The position numbers were made by a program, and so were the translations under genes. Positions 35,282-44,419 of a stretch of DNA of 64,000 nucleotides are shown here, piece after piece. Numbering within the stretch: position 1 is the first letter of the stretch; each line of letters starts with the position of its first letter. The notes beneath the pieces were generated by a model. It searched no databases and was not told where the DNA came from. It was given only the letters and a program-made list of their open reading frames with translations. The DNA is from Flavobacteriales bacterium (GTDB lineage: Bacteria > Bacteroidota > Bacteroidia > Flavobacteriales_C > GCA-002722245), in assembly GCA_023251095.1 (NCBI GenBank), contig JAHEZL010000005.1:62001-126000 (forward strand). Reading direction: 5' to 3'.

Positions 35282-36308
35282 CGAAGGAGTTTGGTTCTTC
35301 ATGGAATTTTATTTCAATTGGAATATAAAACAAAGGTAAAGTCGAGAGTCCGCCAAAAGCAGGATTTTCCATCAAGCGCACTGCATCTTTTTCTGTAGTG
35401 ATGATGAGCTTTTTATTCGACAACAGATTTCTGAAAGTCACAGAAATCTGATTCAAATCTTCGGCGTTAAAATTATAATGATCAGGAAATTTTATTTCCT
35501 GCACCTCTCTGCATCGATCGGAAAGATGCGCCAGCAAAGGTGCCGAATTAGCGATTCCGGTAAAAAGCAAAATCTTATAATCCGATAATTTGATTTCACT
35601 TTCCAGTAAGTTTCGGGCAGCAGATGTAATGGGTTTTAGCGGCTGATAGTGAATGTAGGAGAAATACAAAATTTGATGCGGCATGGGAGCCACCACCTCT
35701 ATAAAGCGCCTTTTCTCCATAGGAGATAAAATTTTGGGCGACTTGGTGAGAATGATAATATCGGCTCTGGATTGTCCGGCCTTCCATTCCCGTAAGGTTC
35801 CCGAAGGAAGCATGAAATCAGGCTCCTGCAAATAATTATAGTCGATTAATAAAACATTTAATCCAGGCTTCACCCATCGGTGCTGGTAAGCATCATCCAA
35901 TAAAATTACCTCGGGAGCATCAGTCTTCTTCAGCAATTCCTCTATCGCCTCCACCCTCTTTTCTGCCACACACACCATCGCATCAGGGAAATTCATTTTA
36001 AAATCCTTAGGCTCATCACCCACTTCATCTACCGTTGAAGAAGCCGTGAGTTCAATAAATCCTTTTGTTTTTCTTTTATAACCCCTACTCACCGTTGCTA
36101 CTTTATAATGATGACGCAGCAGTGCTATTAAATATTGAACATGAGGAGATTTTCCTGTACCACCTACTGTTAAATTTCCCACCGAAATCACAGGAACGTT
36201 AAAGCGCTTCGAGGAAAGAATTTTCCAGTCGAATAATTTATTTCTGAGTGCTACTATACATCCATACAGAAAAGACACCGGCAATAAAAGAATACGAATT
36301 AAAAGCAT
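35214..36308 (-). CDS. lpxK: Tetraacyldisaccharide 4'-kinase
   Basis: A 364-residue membrane-associated kinase of lipid A synthesis that phosphorylates the 4' position of the disaccharide. A short hydrophobic N-terminus (LLIRILLLPVSFLYGCIVAL) is followed by the P-loop region SVGNLTVGGTGKSPHVQYL, RGYKRKTKGF, and LDDAYQHRWVKPGLNVLLID, the conserved D-D-x-x-Q-H block. LpxK is an essential enzyme of lipopolysaccharide synthesis. The C-terminal 20 residues (HTSNSTIPPVENN) have no family counterpart that I recognise and correspond to the stretch overlapping pnp. Confidence 0.92.
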   Translation of the reverse strand: MLLIRILLLPVSFLYGCIVALRNKLFDWKILSSKRFNVPVISVGNLTVGGTGKSPHVQYLIALLRHHYKVATVSRGYKRKTKGFIELTASSTVDEVGDEPKDFKMNFPDAMVCVAEKRVEAIEELLKKTDAPEVILLDDAYQHRWVKPGLNVLLIDYNYLQEPDFMLPSGTLREWKAGQSRADIIILTKSPKILSPMEKRRFIEVVAPMPHQILYFSYIHYQPLKPITSAARNLLESEIKLSDYKILLFTGIANSAPLLAHLSDRCREVQEIKFPDHYNFNAEDLNQISVTFRNLLSNKKLIITTEKDAVRLMENPAFGGLSTLPLFYIPIEIKFHEEPNSFDEQVLTFIKHTSNSTIPPVENN

Positions 36309-36368
36309 GCATTAAAGGTAAGAATTTTAGGGATGCCGACACAGGATTGTTCAACTCTCAAATAATTA

Positions 36369-36376
36369 TAAATTTG
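36369..36376 (+). promoter_or_regulatory. Candidate -7 box for the C1 peptidase gene
   Basis: TAAATTTG fits TAnnTTTG and ends three bases before the ATG at 36380. ATTG at 36346-36349 sits 19 bases upstream, where the -33 TTTG is expected. The arrangement suggests a transcript that begins at or close to the start codon. Confidence 0.45.
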
Positions 36377-36379
36377 CGC

Positions 36380-37681
36380 ATGAAAAAAACCGGACTGATT
36401 CTCCTCAATTTATTTTTTTTCATTTCTGTTTTTTCTCAAAAAACAGAAATAGAAAATGTACCCAGGGTAATTGACTTAAAAGACTCGATGACCGCTATTA
36501 AAGACCAGGATTACAGAAGCTCTTGCTCCTATTTCGCAGTGCTGGCAATTCTTGAAACAGAAATCAAAAGAGTATATCATAAGGAAGTAAACCTGTCGGA
36601 ACAATTTGTGATTTACAACTCCAAACACGATAGAAAATGCGAGTATCCCAACACCGAATGCTCCGGTCCGAATGAAAATTTCACTATGATTAAAAAATAC
36701 GGACTCGTTTACGAACAAAGCTGGCCCTATCAACCTTCCTACTTTTTAAAAGGATATCCCTGCGGTGATATAAAAGAAGGTGACCCCAAAGCAAAAGAGT
36801 TGTGTTTTTCTCAGCAAAAACCACCGCATGAAGTTTCAAAGCAAGCCTTTAATATTGATTTTAACGTCAACATGATTGAAAATAATATGGATTCGGTTTT
36901 GATGTTTTTAGCCAATAAAAAAAAGCCGTTTACTTTCCGCTTTCCCCTGGATGATTACAATTGGAGCGATTCGGGTTTGGTGTATTGGAATGATTCCATA
37001 ATGGCAATAGAAGAGGCAGCCGGCGACCGACACCATATTTGTGTGATCAGCGGCTATGATTTAAACAAACAGGTTTTTTTCATTCATAACAGCTACGGCA
37101 AAGCATGGGGGAAAGAAGGCTACGGTACTTTGTCCTTTGAATATTTTAAAAAATATGCCGGTGAATATTTATATTATGTAACGATCTCTAATCCCGACAA
37201 AAATATTTTACCGCCACCTCCCGAAGCACCAAAATTTGAATACAAAAACATTGAAATCAAACATCAGAAAAATACCGATCAATCCATCGATATTACTTTT
37301 ACAGGCGAAATGCAAAACATAGGCTGGCACAGCATTATCGCCCGAAGTATTCTGGTAACCATACCCAACGACGGAGCTACCGAAATGATGGAAGATTCCG
37401 CTCAATACATTGATCTATCCGATGAAGAAAAGGCCTTATATAAAGATGAATACCCGAGAGTTGTTTTTGTAAAGCTGCCTTCTTCCTTTTTAAAAACATT
37501 CATCTGGCCACATAATGATCCGCTAAAACTCACCCTTCCAAAAGAACTGTTGCAGTACGAAAGCGTTAAAAACAGTATCAAAGACGGAAAAAGAAGACTC
37601 GCCATCATCTCCTCTGTTTATTATTTCGACGAGGTGGATAATTTCAAAAAACTCAAAAGAGATTTTTACATTTTGAAATAA
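36380..37681 (+). CDS. Secreted C1 (papain-like) family peptidase
   Basis: A 433-residue protein from ATG 36380, chosen because it gives a signal peptide (LILLNLFFFISVFSQ); the longer frame would overlap lpxK. The catalytic Gln and Cys lie in IKDQDYRSSCSYFAVLAI, which replaces the usual QGxCGSCWAF. LSEQFVIY is the papain LSEQ block. The His and Asn follow in HHICVISGYD and IHNSYGKAWGKEGYGTLSF. The C-terminal 120 residues form a separate beta-rich domain (VTIPNDGATEMMEDSA, LKLTLPKELLQYES). The substrate is unknown. Expected outside the cytoplasm. It faces away from lpxK. Confidence 0.85.
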   Translation: MKKTGLILLNLFFFISVFSQKTEIENVPRVIDLKDSMTAIKDQDYRSSCSYFAVLAILETEIKRVYHKEVNLSEQFVIYNSKHDRKCEYPNTECSGPNENFTMIKKYGLVYEQSWPYQPSYFLKGYPCGDIKEGDPKAKELCFSQQKPPHEVSKQAFNIDFNVNMIENNMDSVLMFLANKKKPFTFRFPLDDYNWSDSGLVYWNDSIMAIEEAAGDRHHICVISGYDLNKQVFFIHNSYGKAWGKEGYGTLSFEYFKKYAGEYLYYVTISNPDKNILPPPPEAPKFEYKNIEIKHQKNTDQSIDITFTGEMQNIGWHSIIARSILVTIPNDGATEMMEDSAQYIDLSDEEKALYKDEYPRVVFVKLPSSFLKTFIWPHNDPLKLTLPKELLQYESVKNSIKDGKRRLAIISSVYYFDEVDNFKKLKRDFYILK

Positions 37682-37775
37682 AACCTTGCTTTATTAAATT
37701 TGTTATTGTAACTTTTACACGAAGTTAATTGTTAGTGCTTCGATAACTTTTGTAAAATTTTCAAAAACAAGGAAA

Positions 37776-40700
37776 ATGAAACTATCATTACACCTTACCT
37801 ATCTGTTTGTAATTTTGGTGTTGATACTGATTTTATTGGACTTTCCCTTAAGCGCACAAAGAGTAGGAAACGATGCTTACATAAAAGGAACAAACATTGA
37901 AATCGGATTGGATGGCGCAGGCGGATTTGAAGGCTGCGACATCAATACATCTCCTCCTCCTGCAGGAATGCATTTCCGATCGAACACCTTCTATTTCGGA
38001 TTTGTAGCCAATCCGCAAAGAGACGGCTGGGTAAACTACGACGGCGATTTTTTTACTCCCGGTACTCCCCGCAACGGCTGGGGAATTGAAGTTCCTTCCA
38101 TGGCACTTTCCAGAGGAAACAACCGGGCTTACAATCCTATAGATATTCCCGGCAGCTTAACCGAATGGTCGCATACCTACGATTGTTACTCTTCCACATG
38201 GGAAAGTGATGTTTCGGGAATACATATTTCTATCAATTATTTTTTACAGGAAACCGATTTGTTTTATACCACCACCATTAAAATAACCAACAACACCGGC
38301 GCATTAATACCTGAGCTGTTTTATTACCGCAGCTTAGATCCCGACAATAATATTCAAATCAACGGTAACGATTATGCCACCACTAATAAAATTGAAGATC
38401 AGCCCGGAAGCGGCAGCTGCAATGTAGCTTTGGTAAGCGCGAGTCAGAGCGTACCCTGGTCGTCGTACTTAGGATTAGCCGCCATCGGCACCAACTGGAG
38501 AGCGGGCTACGGAGGAATTACAAACATCGACGGATCTGATTTATGGAATGGCATCGGACATATTCAAACGGTTGGTTCAAGTGATTTTATCGACGAAGAA
38601 ATTTATCTCGCCAACCGCATTCAGAATTTAGCGCCGGGCACAACAGAAACCATAAAATTTGTGGTGATCCTTGATAGAAATGATGCTTCACGAGCCATTA
38701 ATAATTTGGTAAAATTGGCTTATCCCGGATCGGGAAGCACTTTACCTTCGGCTTGTACTCCTTACACCGACACGGTGAAAGCTTGTCAGGATGTACTCAC
38801 TCCTATTCAAATACAAGGTGCCATTATCAATAATTTCAACTGGGTTTGGAGTCCGATGACCGATCTTACTTCTATTCGTCCCGACAGTGTCAATCTCAAT
38901 CCCACCAGCAACATCACTTATACCGTAACAGGAACTCCTATAAATTCCTGCTTCCTCCCTATCAGCATGTCGTTTGTGCTAAAAGTTTTGCCTTCAACCA
39001 GCACTGCAGTTCCCGACAGTGTTGTGGTTTGCAGCGGAGACAATGTGCCCATCACCAATTTTATTAGTACTCCTGCAGGCGCACCTTTCACCTGGACCAA
39101 TTCAAACACCGCCATCGGATTGGCGGCAAGCGGCAATGGAAATGTACCTTCTTTTACGGCAAGCAATTCCACAGCAAATGCAATTAGCGCAACCATTACA
39201 GTTTATACAGGAGCTCTTGCAGGAACCTGTAGTGCCGGAGTAAAAACATATAAGATCACCGTAAATCCTAAACCGTCATTAACTATCACTGATCCCGCAG
39301 CGCTGTGTTCGCCGGCAACAGCGGATATTACATTAGCGAATTCTCCTTCCGGTATTTTCTCTTACTGGAATGATTCTCTTGCAAGCAATCCGATAACAAA
39401 TCCAACAACAATTGCCGTGAGCGGAAAATATTTCATTAAGATCGTCAACAATAAAAATTGCTCCAACACACAAGCAGTCAACGTAAAAATAAATCCTTCT
39501 CCTTCTCTCACCATTAATCATCCTCTTGCAGTGTGCGCACCGTTCAACATCGACCTCACCTCTCCTGCCATTACCGCAGGAAGTGACAATGCAAGTAATT
39601 TAACTTACTGGAGCGATGAAGCAGCAAGCTCTGCTTTAACTTCATCAAATGCTATCGCAACAAGCGGAACTTATTTTATTAAAGCAAGTTCGGGAGCATG
39701 CGCCTCAGTAAAAGCAGTCATTGTAAAAATCAATGCTTTTCCCTTGCTCACTATCACTAATCCTGCGGGAATGTGTGAGCCTGCAATCATTGATTTTACA
39801 GCGCCTGCAATTACGGCAGGAAGCACAGCCGGATTGTTTTTTTCTTACTGGAACGACAATGCCGCAACCGATCCGCTATTATCGCCCAACAACATAACAA
39901 GCAATGGAAATTACTACATCAAAGCCACCACAACAGAAGGTTGCTCAGATATAAAAACAGTAACCAGCACGGTTTTTCCAATGCCGAATATTGCCTTTTT
40001 GCTGATTGAAAGTTTAGGATGCTCACCACTTTGCATCAATTTCCCCAACATACAAGTGGTACCCGAAAACAAAGCAACGATTGCACGCTGGAAATGGAAA
40101 TTCGGCGACGGACAAACAGACACGGGAATTGCTCCCACACATTGTTTTACTGCCTCAGGACAATATGATATTTCAGCGCAGGCCACTTCCAATGAAGGCT
40201 GCAGCACTCCCGAACTGGGTTTTGCAAACATGGTAACAGTGAGTGAAAATCCTTCTGCCGATTTCACAGCGCCTTCGACAAGCATTAGCAATCCTGATGT
40301 TCAATTCACTAACAATTCTCAAAATGCAAGTGTTCATTTATGGGATTTTGGCGATCTCTCTTCTTCAACAAATAGCAGTAATGAAATTCATCCACATCAC
40401 ATTTACGCCGATACCGGTTATTACTGCGTTACTTTAAAAGTGAGCTCCGACCTTGGTTGTAAAGACAGCGCAGAACATTGCCTGATTGTTTTTCCTGAAA
40501 CAAAATTTTTTATCCCCAATTCTTTTTCACCCAATGCCGATGGCGTAAATGATTTTTTCTTTGCGAAAGGTTCATATGTTTCAGATTTTGAAATGATGAT
40601 TTTCAATCGTTGGGGAAGTCAGATTTTTCACTGCAACGACATCAACACCGCCTGGAACGGACGGGTGAACAACAGCGGTGAAATCGTTCAGGAAGATGTG

Positions 40701-40778
40701 TATGTTTATTTTGTGAAATTAAAAGATGCCGATCACCAGCACAAAAGTTTTACGGGATCGGTGACGGTGATAAAATAA
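37776..40778 (+). CDS. Large secreted T9SS type B cargo with PKD-like domains
   Basis: A 1000-residue protein. After a signal peptide ending FPLSAQ comes a domain of about 300 residues with no family I know (DAYIKGTNIEIGLDGAGG, FVANPQRDGWVNYDGDFF, YYRSLDPDNN). Three repeats of about 80 residues follow (from about 500, 575 and 657: SLTITDPAALC, SLTINHPLAVC, LLTITNPAGMC, each with a YWND/YWSD core). Two PKD domains come next (about 735 and 826: WKWKFGDGQTDTG, HLWDFGDLSS). The last 95 residues are a typical gliding-motility-associated C-terminal domain (NSFSPNADGVNDFFF, FNRWGSQIF, FTGSVTVIK), the type B T9SS sorting signal. Probably surface-displayed or released; binding partner unknown. Confidence 0.88.
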   Translation: MKLSLHLTYLFVILVLILILLDFPLSAQRVGNDAYIKGTNIEIGLDGAGGFEGCDINTSPPPAGMHFRSNTFYFGFVANPQRDGWVNYDGDFFTPGTPRNGWGIEVPSMALSRGNNRAYNPIDIPGSLTEWSHTYDCYSSTWESDVSGIHISINYFLQETDLFYTTTIKITNNTGALIPELFYYRSLDPDNNIQINGNDYATTNKIEDQPGSGSCNVALVSASQSVPWSSYLGLAAIGTNWRAGYGGITNIDGSDLWNGIGHIQTVGSSDFIDEEIYLANRIQNLAPGTTETIKFVVILDRNDASRAINNLVKLAYPGSGSTLPSACTPYTDTVKACQDVLTPIQIQGAIINNFNWVWSPMTDLTSIRPDSVNLNPTSNITYTVTGTPINSCFLPISMSFVLKVLPSTSTAVPDSVVVCSGDNVPITNFISTPAGAPFTWTNSNTAIGLAASGNGNVPSFTASNSTANAISATITVYTGALAGTCSAGVKTYKITVNPKPSLTITDPAALCSPATADITLANSPSGIFSYWNDSLASNPITNPTTIAVSGKYFIKIVNNKNCSNTQAVNVKINPSPSLTINHPLAVCAPFNIDLTSPAITAGSDNASNLTYWSDEAASSALTSSNAIATSGTYFIKASSGACASVKAVIVKINAFPLLTITNPAGMCEPAIIDFTAPAITAGSTAGLFFSYWNDNAATDPLLSPNNITSNGNYYIKATTTEGCSDIKTVTSTVFPMPNIAFLLIESLGCSPLCINFPNIQVVPENKATIARWKWKFGDGQTDTGIAPTHCFTASGQYDISAQATSNEGCSTPELGFANMVTVSENPSADFTAPSTSISNPDVQFTNNSQNASVHLWDFGDLSSSTNSSNEIHPHHIYADTGYYCVTLKVSSDLGCKDSAEHCLIVFPETKFFIPNSFSPNADGVNDFFFAKGSYVSDFEMMIFNRWGSQIFHCNDINTAWNGRVNNSGEIVQEDVYVYFVKLKDADHQHKSFTGSVTVIK

Positions 40779-40779
40779 A

Positions 40780-41226
40780 TTAAACTCTGATTTTCACCAC
40801 TACTTTCAGCATGTCTTCCACACCAATTAAAGGCGCGTGCGCATCGGCGGGATAAAAAATGACGAAGGATTTTTCGCCAACAGTAAATTTCGTACTCAGC
40901 GCATCGGAAAACAAAACGTAATCGTCCTTTTCATTGTAAGCCGTATTCAATTCCACACAGTCGTTTAAATATCGGTAGCCCATTAAATCCGAACCTTTGA
41001 ACACATATTGTATGTCGATGTATTTGCGATGTGCCTCCAAAACAATTTTTTCGGAACCTTTGCCTTCTCCCTTAAAAAACAAAGCAAAACAATTTTCACC
41101 GTCGAGTTCAACCCTCGTATTTTCGAAATCATTTTCGCTCACTGTTTTTAAAAACTCAAATGCTTTTGCAAATAAGGAATGCTGCTTATAATAAAACTCA
41201 CAATTGCTTAAATTATCCAGTACCAT
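40780..41226 (-). CDS. YhcH/YjgK/YiaL family protein
   Basis: A 148-residue cupin-like protein from ATG 41224-41226 (MVLDNLSNCEFY); a longer open frame upstream has no family support. The conserved blocks are EAHRKYIDIQYVFKGSDLMGY (a slightly shorter quote is HRKYIDIQ), FVIFYPADAHAPLIG and VKVVVKIRV at the end, with the metal-binding His/Glu pattern of the family. One E. coli relative, NanQ, is a sialic-acid anomerase, and others are sugar-binding or catabolic. No sugar gene is adjacent. It converges on the T9SS cargo gene with one base between the stops and ends without a visible terminator. Confidence 0.85.
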   Translation of the reverse strand: MVLDNLSNCEFYYKQHSLFAKAFEFLKTVSENDFENTRVELDGENCFALFFKGEGKGSEKIVLEAHRKYIDIQYVFKGSDLMGYRYLNDCVELNTAYNEKDDYVLFSDALSTKFTVGEKSFVIFYPADAHAPLIGVEDMLKVVVKIRV

Positions 41227-41286
41227 AATTTTTTTTTTGAAAGTAATAAAAATCAAAGAAAACATATGGACTCTGATAAAATAAAA

Positions 41287-41315
41287 AACGGGGGATGGTA
41301 GGCTCATCCCCCGTT
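41287..41315 (-). terminator. Intrinsic terminator after the SIMPL gene
   Basis: An 11-bp stem AACGGGGGATG/CATCCCCCGTT (41287-41297 with 41305-41315) followed on the minus strand by a T run. It lies four bases past the stop of the SIMPL gene, between it and the YhcH gene start. Confidence 0.9.
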
Positions 41316-41319
41316 ACCT

Positions 41320-42294
41320 CTACTTACCCATCTCCACTTTTTTCAATTCCCCGTTCTTATCCAGAATAAAAAATGTTTTTTGTTTGCTGTGTTCTTCCTT
41401 CTCTCTTTCCTTGTCTTCTTTTTCTTTTTCACGATCGCGTTTCACATAGCCGTAAATAATCTGGTAGCGAAACTGAATCACAGGATTGGCCTCTTTGGCA
41501 TTGAAAACAAAGTCGGCATCTTTTAAATTTAAATTGAAATGCTTGTCGGTATTAACCACCCGGGAATAAGTGATAGACGAATTTTCAGCCAGATGATTTT
41601 TATACATACTTTGATTATTGATGTACGCTTTTAAATACCTGTCGGAAGGATAAAACACTTCCGATTGCTTGGTGAAACTCGGTTTCCCGTCACCAAACAC
41701 CCAGCCGATATCGGTGCACAATTTTTTCTTTTTATTTAAAAACTCCAGTGCTTTAACCGACAAGCTATCGTAAACCGGAGTGGAATTATTGAGAAAAGCA
41801 TCCACCGAAACCATGTCGTAAATATTATGCTCCAAACATTTTTTGGCCAGCTCCCTCACCTGCGCAATCTTTTTAATATTGAAAGTGATGTTCTCTGTAA
41901 TCTTGTATCCAAGCGGTTTTTGAGAAATCGTATCACTTAAATTAAAATCGAAAATCGGATCAAGTGCAATAATATCTACCAAAGCATTTTCATTGATAAT
42001 GCCCGCTTTCTTTACATCGGCCACCAGTTTATCGGTTTCCACATTCATTTGTTTTTCCACTTCTTCCACCGTTTTACTGATGAACGATTTGGTGTAGGTA
42101 ATGTGATAACCATCGGGAATGGCATTGTAAATAACGGTTGTAGTGATGGTCACGCTATTGCTCCCTGCATCAGCAACAATCCCCGAATTTTCATTGTTGT
42201 TGATTTTCCCGAAGGTGTTCATTTGAACGTTGCTTTTTTGCGCTGCCAGTGAACAGCCGATAAAGCTTAAGATTAGTAGTGTTTTTATTTTCAT
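41320..42294 (-). CDS. SIMPL (DUF541) domain protein
   Basis: A 324-residue exported protein from ATG 42294 (MKIKTLLILSFIGCSLAAQ), the start that gives a clean signal peptide. The body fits the SIMPL family: a paired-strand domain with IYNAIPDGYHITYTKSFIS, a helix VEEVEKQMNVETDKLVADVK, GYKITENITFNIKKIAQV and a closing SEVFYPSDRYLKAYI-like block. The C-terminal 40 residues are charged (DREKEKEDKEREKEEHSK). SIMPL proteins are of uncertain function and are linked to envelope or oxidative stress. It is divergent from the OmpA-like gene. Confidence 0.75.
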   Translation of the reverse strand: MKIKTLLILSFIGCSLAAQKSNVQMNTFGKINNNENSGIVADAGSNSVTITTTVIYNAIPDGYHITYTKSFISKTVEEVEKQMNVETDKLVADVKKAGIINENALVDIIALDPIFDFNLSDTISQKPLGYKITENITFNIKKIAQVRELAKKCLEHNIYDMVSVDAFLNNSTPVYDSLSVKALEFLNKKKKLCTDIGWVFGDGKPSFTKQSEVFYPSDRYLKAYINNQSMYKNHLAENSSITYSRVVNTDKHFNLNLKDADFVFNAKEANPVIQFRYQIIYGYVKRDREKEKEDKEREKEEHSKQKTFFILDKNGELKKVEMGK

Positions 42295-42440
42295 ATGCAT
42301 AGGTTTTGATGATATAATGGAAGTTGTTTTCATTCGTTACATTTTTTGAGTTAATGTTGGATAAATGAAAAAGTAACCGCTAAAATAAATTTGGACTCTA
42401 TTTTAAATCTTAGTTATTTCGCTGTACCTAAATTCCGGAT

Positions 42441-43685
42441 ATGAAAATTTTCTTTGCTTTTCTTTTATTTATCGCTACTTCATTGGTTGTAAACGCACAA
42501 AAAAAAACAGACTCGCTGGCGGTGTTTTTTAAAACCAACAATTATTCTTTAGAAGGAAAACACAAACAACTAATTCATCATCATCTGGATAGTTTAAGGA
42601 AATACAAATGGGATACGCTTTACGTTAAAATCACTGGCTTTGCCGATGTTTCCGCTTCCGATAAATACAATTTAAAGCTGTCGGAAAAAAGAGCGAAATC
42701 AGTAAAAACTTATTTAAAAGCGGATACTTTAATTGATACTTATACTTTAAAAGCGCTCGGGGAAAAGGGTGCTAAAATTTCCGACAAAGCCTTTAGCCGG
42801 CGGGTAGAAGTTTGTTTTTACGGAAAAAGACATTCGAAAATGATAGCTACTGATTCCTTAACAACTGACACTATTGCGAAAACTTTAAAACCGAAAAAAA
42901 AGATTTATAAAGATTCAATAATCGTTGACAACGGAGTGAATATCACTATTCCGAAAGAACTTGTTCAAAAACTGGATGAAGATAAAAAGATGTCCATAAC
43001 AGTAAAAAACATGAGTATCAGAACCGATTCTGTTAATGGATTATTAACACAAGATGAATTTGGAAATCCGCTTTCAAGCGGAGGAATGTTTTCTTTGGAT
43101 TTTAAATCGTCTAATCCTAAAGACACTGTGTTAAGTACTCCTGTAATTTTCAGGTTCCCAATTCCCGATGGGCCATGCATGGATGATACTGCCAGCATGT
43201 CACCCTGGACTTTTGTTCCCGGAAAAGGTTGGACAGAATCTAAAACTCCTGCTATAAAAATTGTTACTATAGAAGGCAAAAAATATTATGAAGTAGCTGC
43301 AATAAGACCAGGTTTATGCAATCTTGACAAAAGAAGAATATATTATAAAACAAAATTCAAAATAAAAAATAGCAAATCATATGCAATGGATTCAGTTGTA
43401 GTTTTTGATGATTGCAATACTGTACTATTAAAACGTGTCGCCAAAAACAAAAAGAAAACTACAGTAAAAATGAGAATTCCAATAAGGGATGAAAAATTAA
43501 AAGTTAAATATTACGTAACGAATCGTGAGACAGGAAAAAGTTTAGTGTCTGACGCAATACCTCTGGTAACATTGAAAAAAGGAGGTCTGTTTAGTTTTGT
43601 CTGGGAACGCATAAGAGGCAAAAAGAAATCAAAAATATTACTTTATTTAGGTTTAAAAAGATCCAGAAAATACTATATGCATTAA
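42441..43685 (+). CDS. OmpA-like protein with N-terminal OmpA domain
   Basis: A 414-residue exported protein (signal FFAFLLFIATSLVVNAQ). An OmpA-type peptidoglycan-binding domain comes first, about residues 25-130 (VKITGFADVSASDKYNLKLS with the conserved Asp, EKRAKSVKTYLKA, RRVEVCFYG with the conserved Arg). It is followed by a domain of about 280 residues that I do not recognise, containing PDGPCMDDTASMSPWTFVPG and VVVFDDCNTVLLKRV. OmpA domains normally sit at the C-terminus, so the order is reversed. Base composition falls in the C-terminal half. The stop touches that of the convergent lipoprotein gene with no gap. Confidence 0.8.
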   Translation: MKIFFAFLLFIATSLVVNAQKKTDSLAVFFKTNNYSLEGKHKQLIHHHLDSLRKYKWDTLYVKITGFADVSASDKYNLKLSEKRAKSVKTYLKADTLIDTYTLKALGEKGAKISDKAFSRRVEVCFYGKRHSKMIATDSLTTDTIAKTLKPKKKIYKDSIIVDNGVNITIPKELVQKLDEDKKMSITVKNMSIRTDSVNGLLTQDEFGNPLSSGGMFSLDFKSSNPKDTVLSTPVIFRFPIPDGPCMDDTASMSPWTFVPGKGWTESKTPAIKIVTIEGKKYYEVAAIRPGLCNLDKRRIYYKTKFKIKNSKSYAMDSVVVFDDCNTVLLKRVAKNKKKTTVKMRIPIRDEKLKVKYYVTNRETGKSLVSDAIPLVTLKKGGLFSFVWERIRGKKKSKILLYLGLKRSRKYYMH

Positions 43686-44399
43686 CTATATCTTTCTCAT
43701 CTTTTCTTTCACCTGATAAAATGCACCATCCCTGTATTCAAACTTTCCAATGATTTCATAGTAAGTAAAACCTTCTTCTTCATTCACAAAATCACGATTG
43801 GTTTCTTTGTACAAAAATGATTTTTCATCGGGATTGTAGTTCAGATAATGACTTCCCGCTTCTTCAGAATCCATATATTGATCTTCTTCATTTTCCCAGA
43901 AATTATTTAAAAAGGATACTGAGTACGAAGCTGAACTATCGTATTTGGATTGGGCCTCATCGGCATACACTTTCATAGGAATTAACTGCAGGGTAGTATC
44001 TACCAGCTTGCAATGGTAAGCCTTTGTAAACTTCATTTCCTCATCGCCTTTACCGGTGAAAGAATCATCGGTCAACACCAAATACTCATCTTCATTCACC
44101 AGCTGACAGTTCACTACCGGCGCAGAAAACTCAAAATCTCTTTTAACTTCCTTTTCACCGACAAACATTTTCCCGCTCTTTTTTTCCACTTTCAGTTTAC
44201 CGTCGGAAGAAATGGTCAATTGTGCTTTCTCTTTCGATACAACAGGAAGCGGAGCAACAACAACCATTTCCGCTTTTTTCGGATTCTCTACCGAACAACC
44301 GAAAACCCGGTCGCCCAGAGATCTGTTGTCATCTTTATTTTCTTTTGAATTACAAGCTGTAAGAGCGATTAAAGCGAAGAGAGCAATTTGTGTTTTCAT
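43686..44399 (-). CDS. Small lipoprotein of unknown function
   Basis: A 237-residue lipoprotein with lipobox LTAC at residues 13-16 of MKTQIALFALIALTAC. The body is acidic and beta-rich (LTISSDGKLKVEKKSGKMFV, EDEYLVLTDDSFTG, GFTYYEIIGKFEYRDGAFY). No family is recognised. The promoter is the interesting part: its half-sites, spacing and distances match those of the alpha-2-macroglobulin gene at 57236, which suggests common regulation. The gene's stop abuts that of the convergent OmpA-like gene. Confidence 0.75.
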   Translation of the reverse strand: MKTQIALFALIALTACNSKENKDDNRSLGDRVFGCSVENPKKAEMVVVAPLPVVSKEKAQLTISSDGKLKVEKKSGKMFVGEKEVKRDFEFSAPVVNCQLVNEDEYLVLTDDSFTGKGDEEMKFTKAYHCKLVDTTLQLIPMKVYADEAQSKYDSSASYSVSFLNNFWENEEDQYMDSEEAGSHYLNYNPDEKSFLYKETNRDFVNEEEGFTYYEIIGKFEYRDGAFYQVKEKMRKI

Positions 44400-44419
44400 G
44401 GTTTATATATTTTATACAC

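Noticed and set aside
36248-36379. Longer C1 peptidase open frame overlapping lpxK
   Set aside because: The ATG at 36380 gives a signal peptide; the upstream part overlaps lpxK on the other strand.
38280-38700. Possible carbohydrate-active enzyme domain in the T9SS cargo protein
   Set aside because: No catalytic motif of a known glycoside hydrolase could be identified, so I left the domain unnamed.
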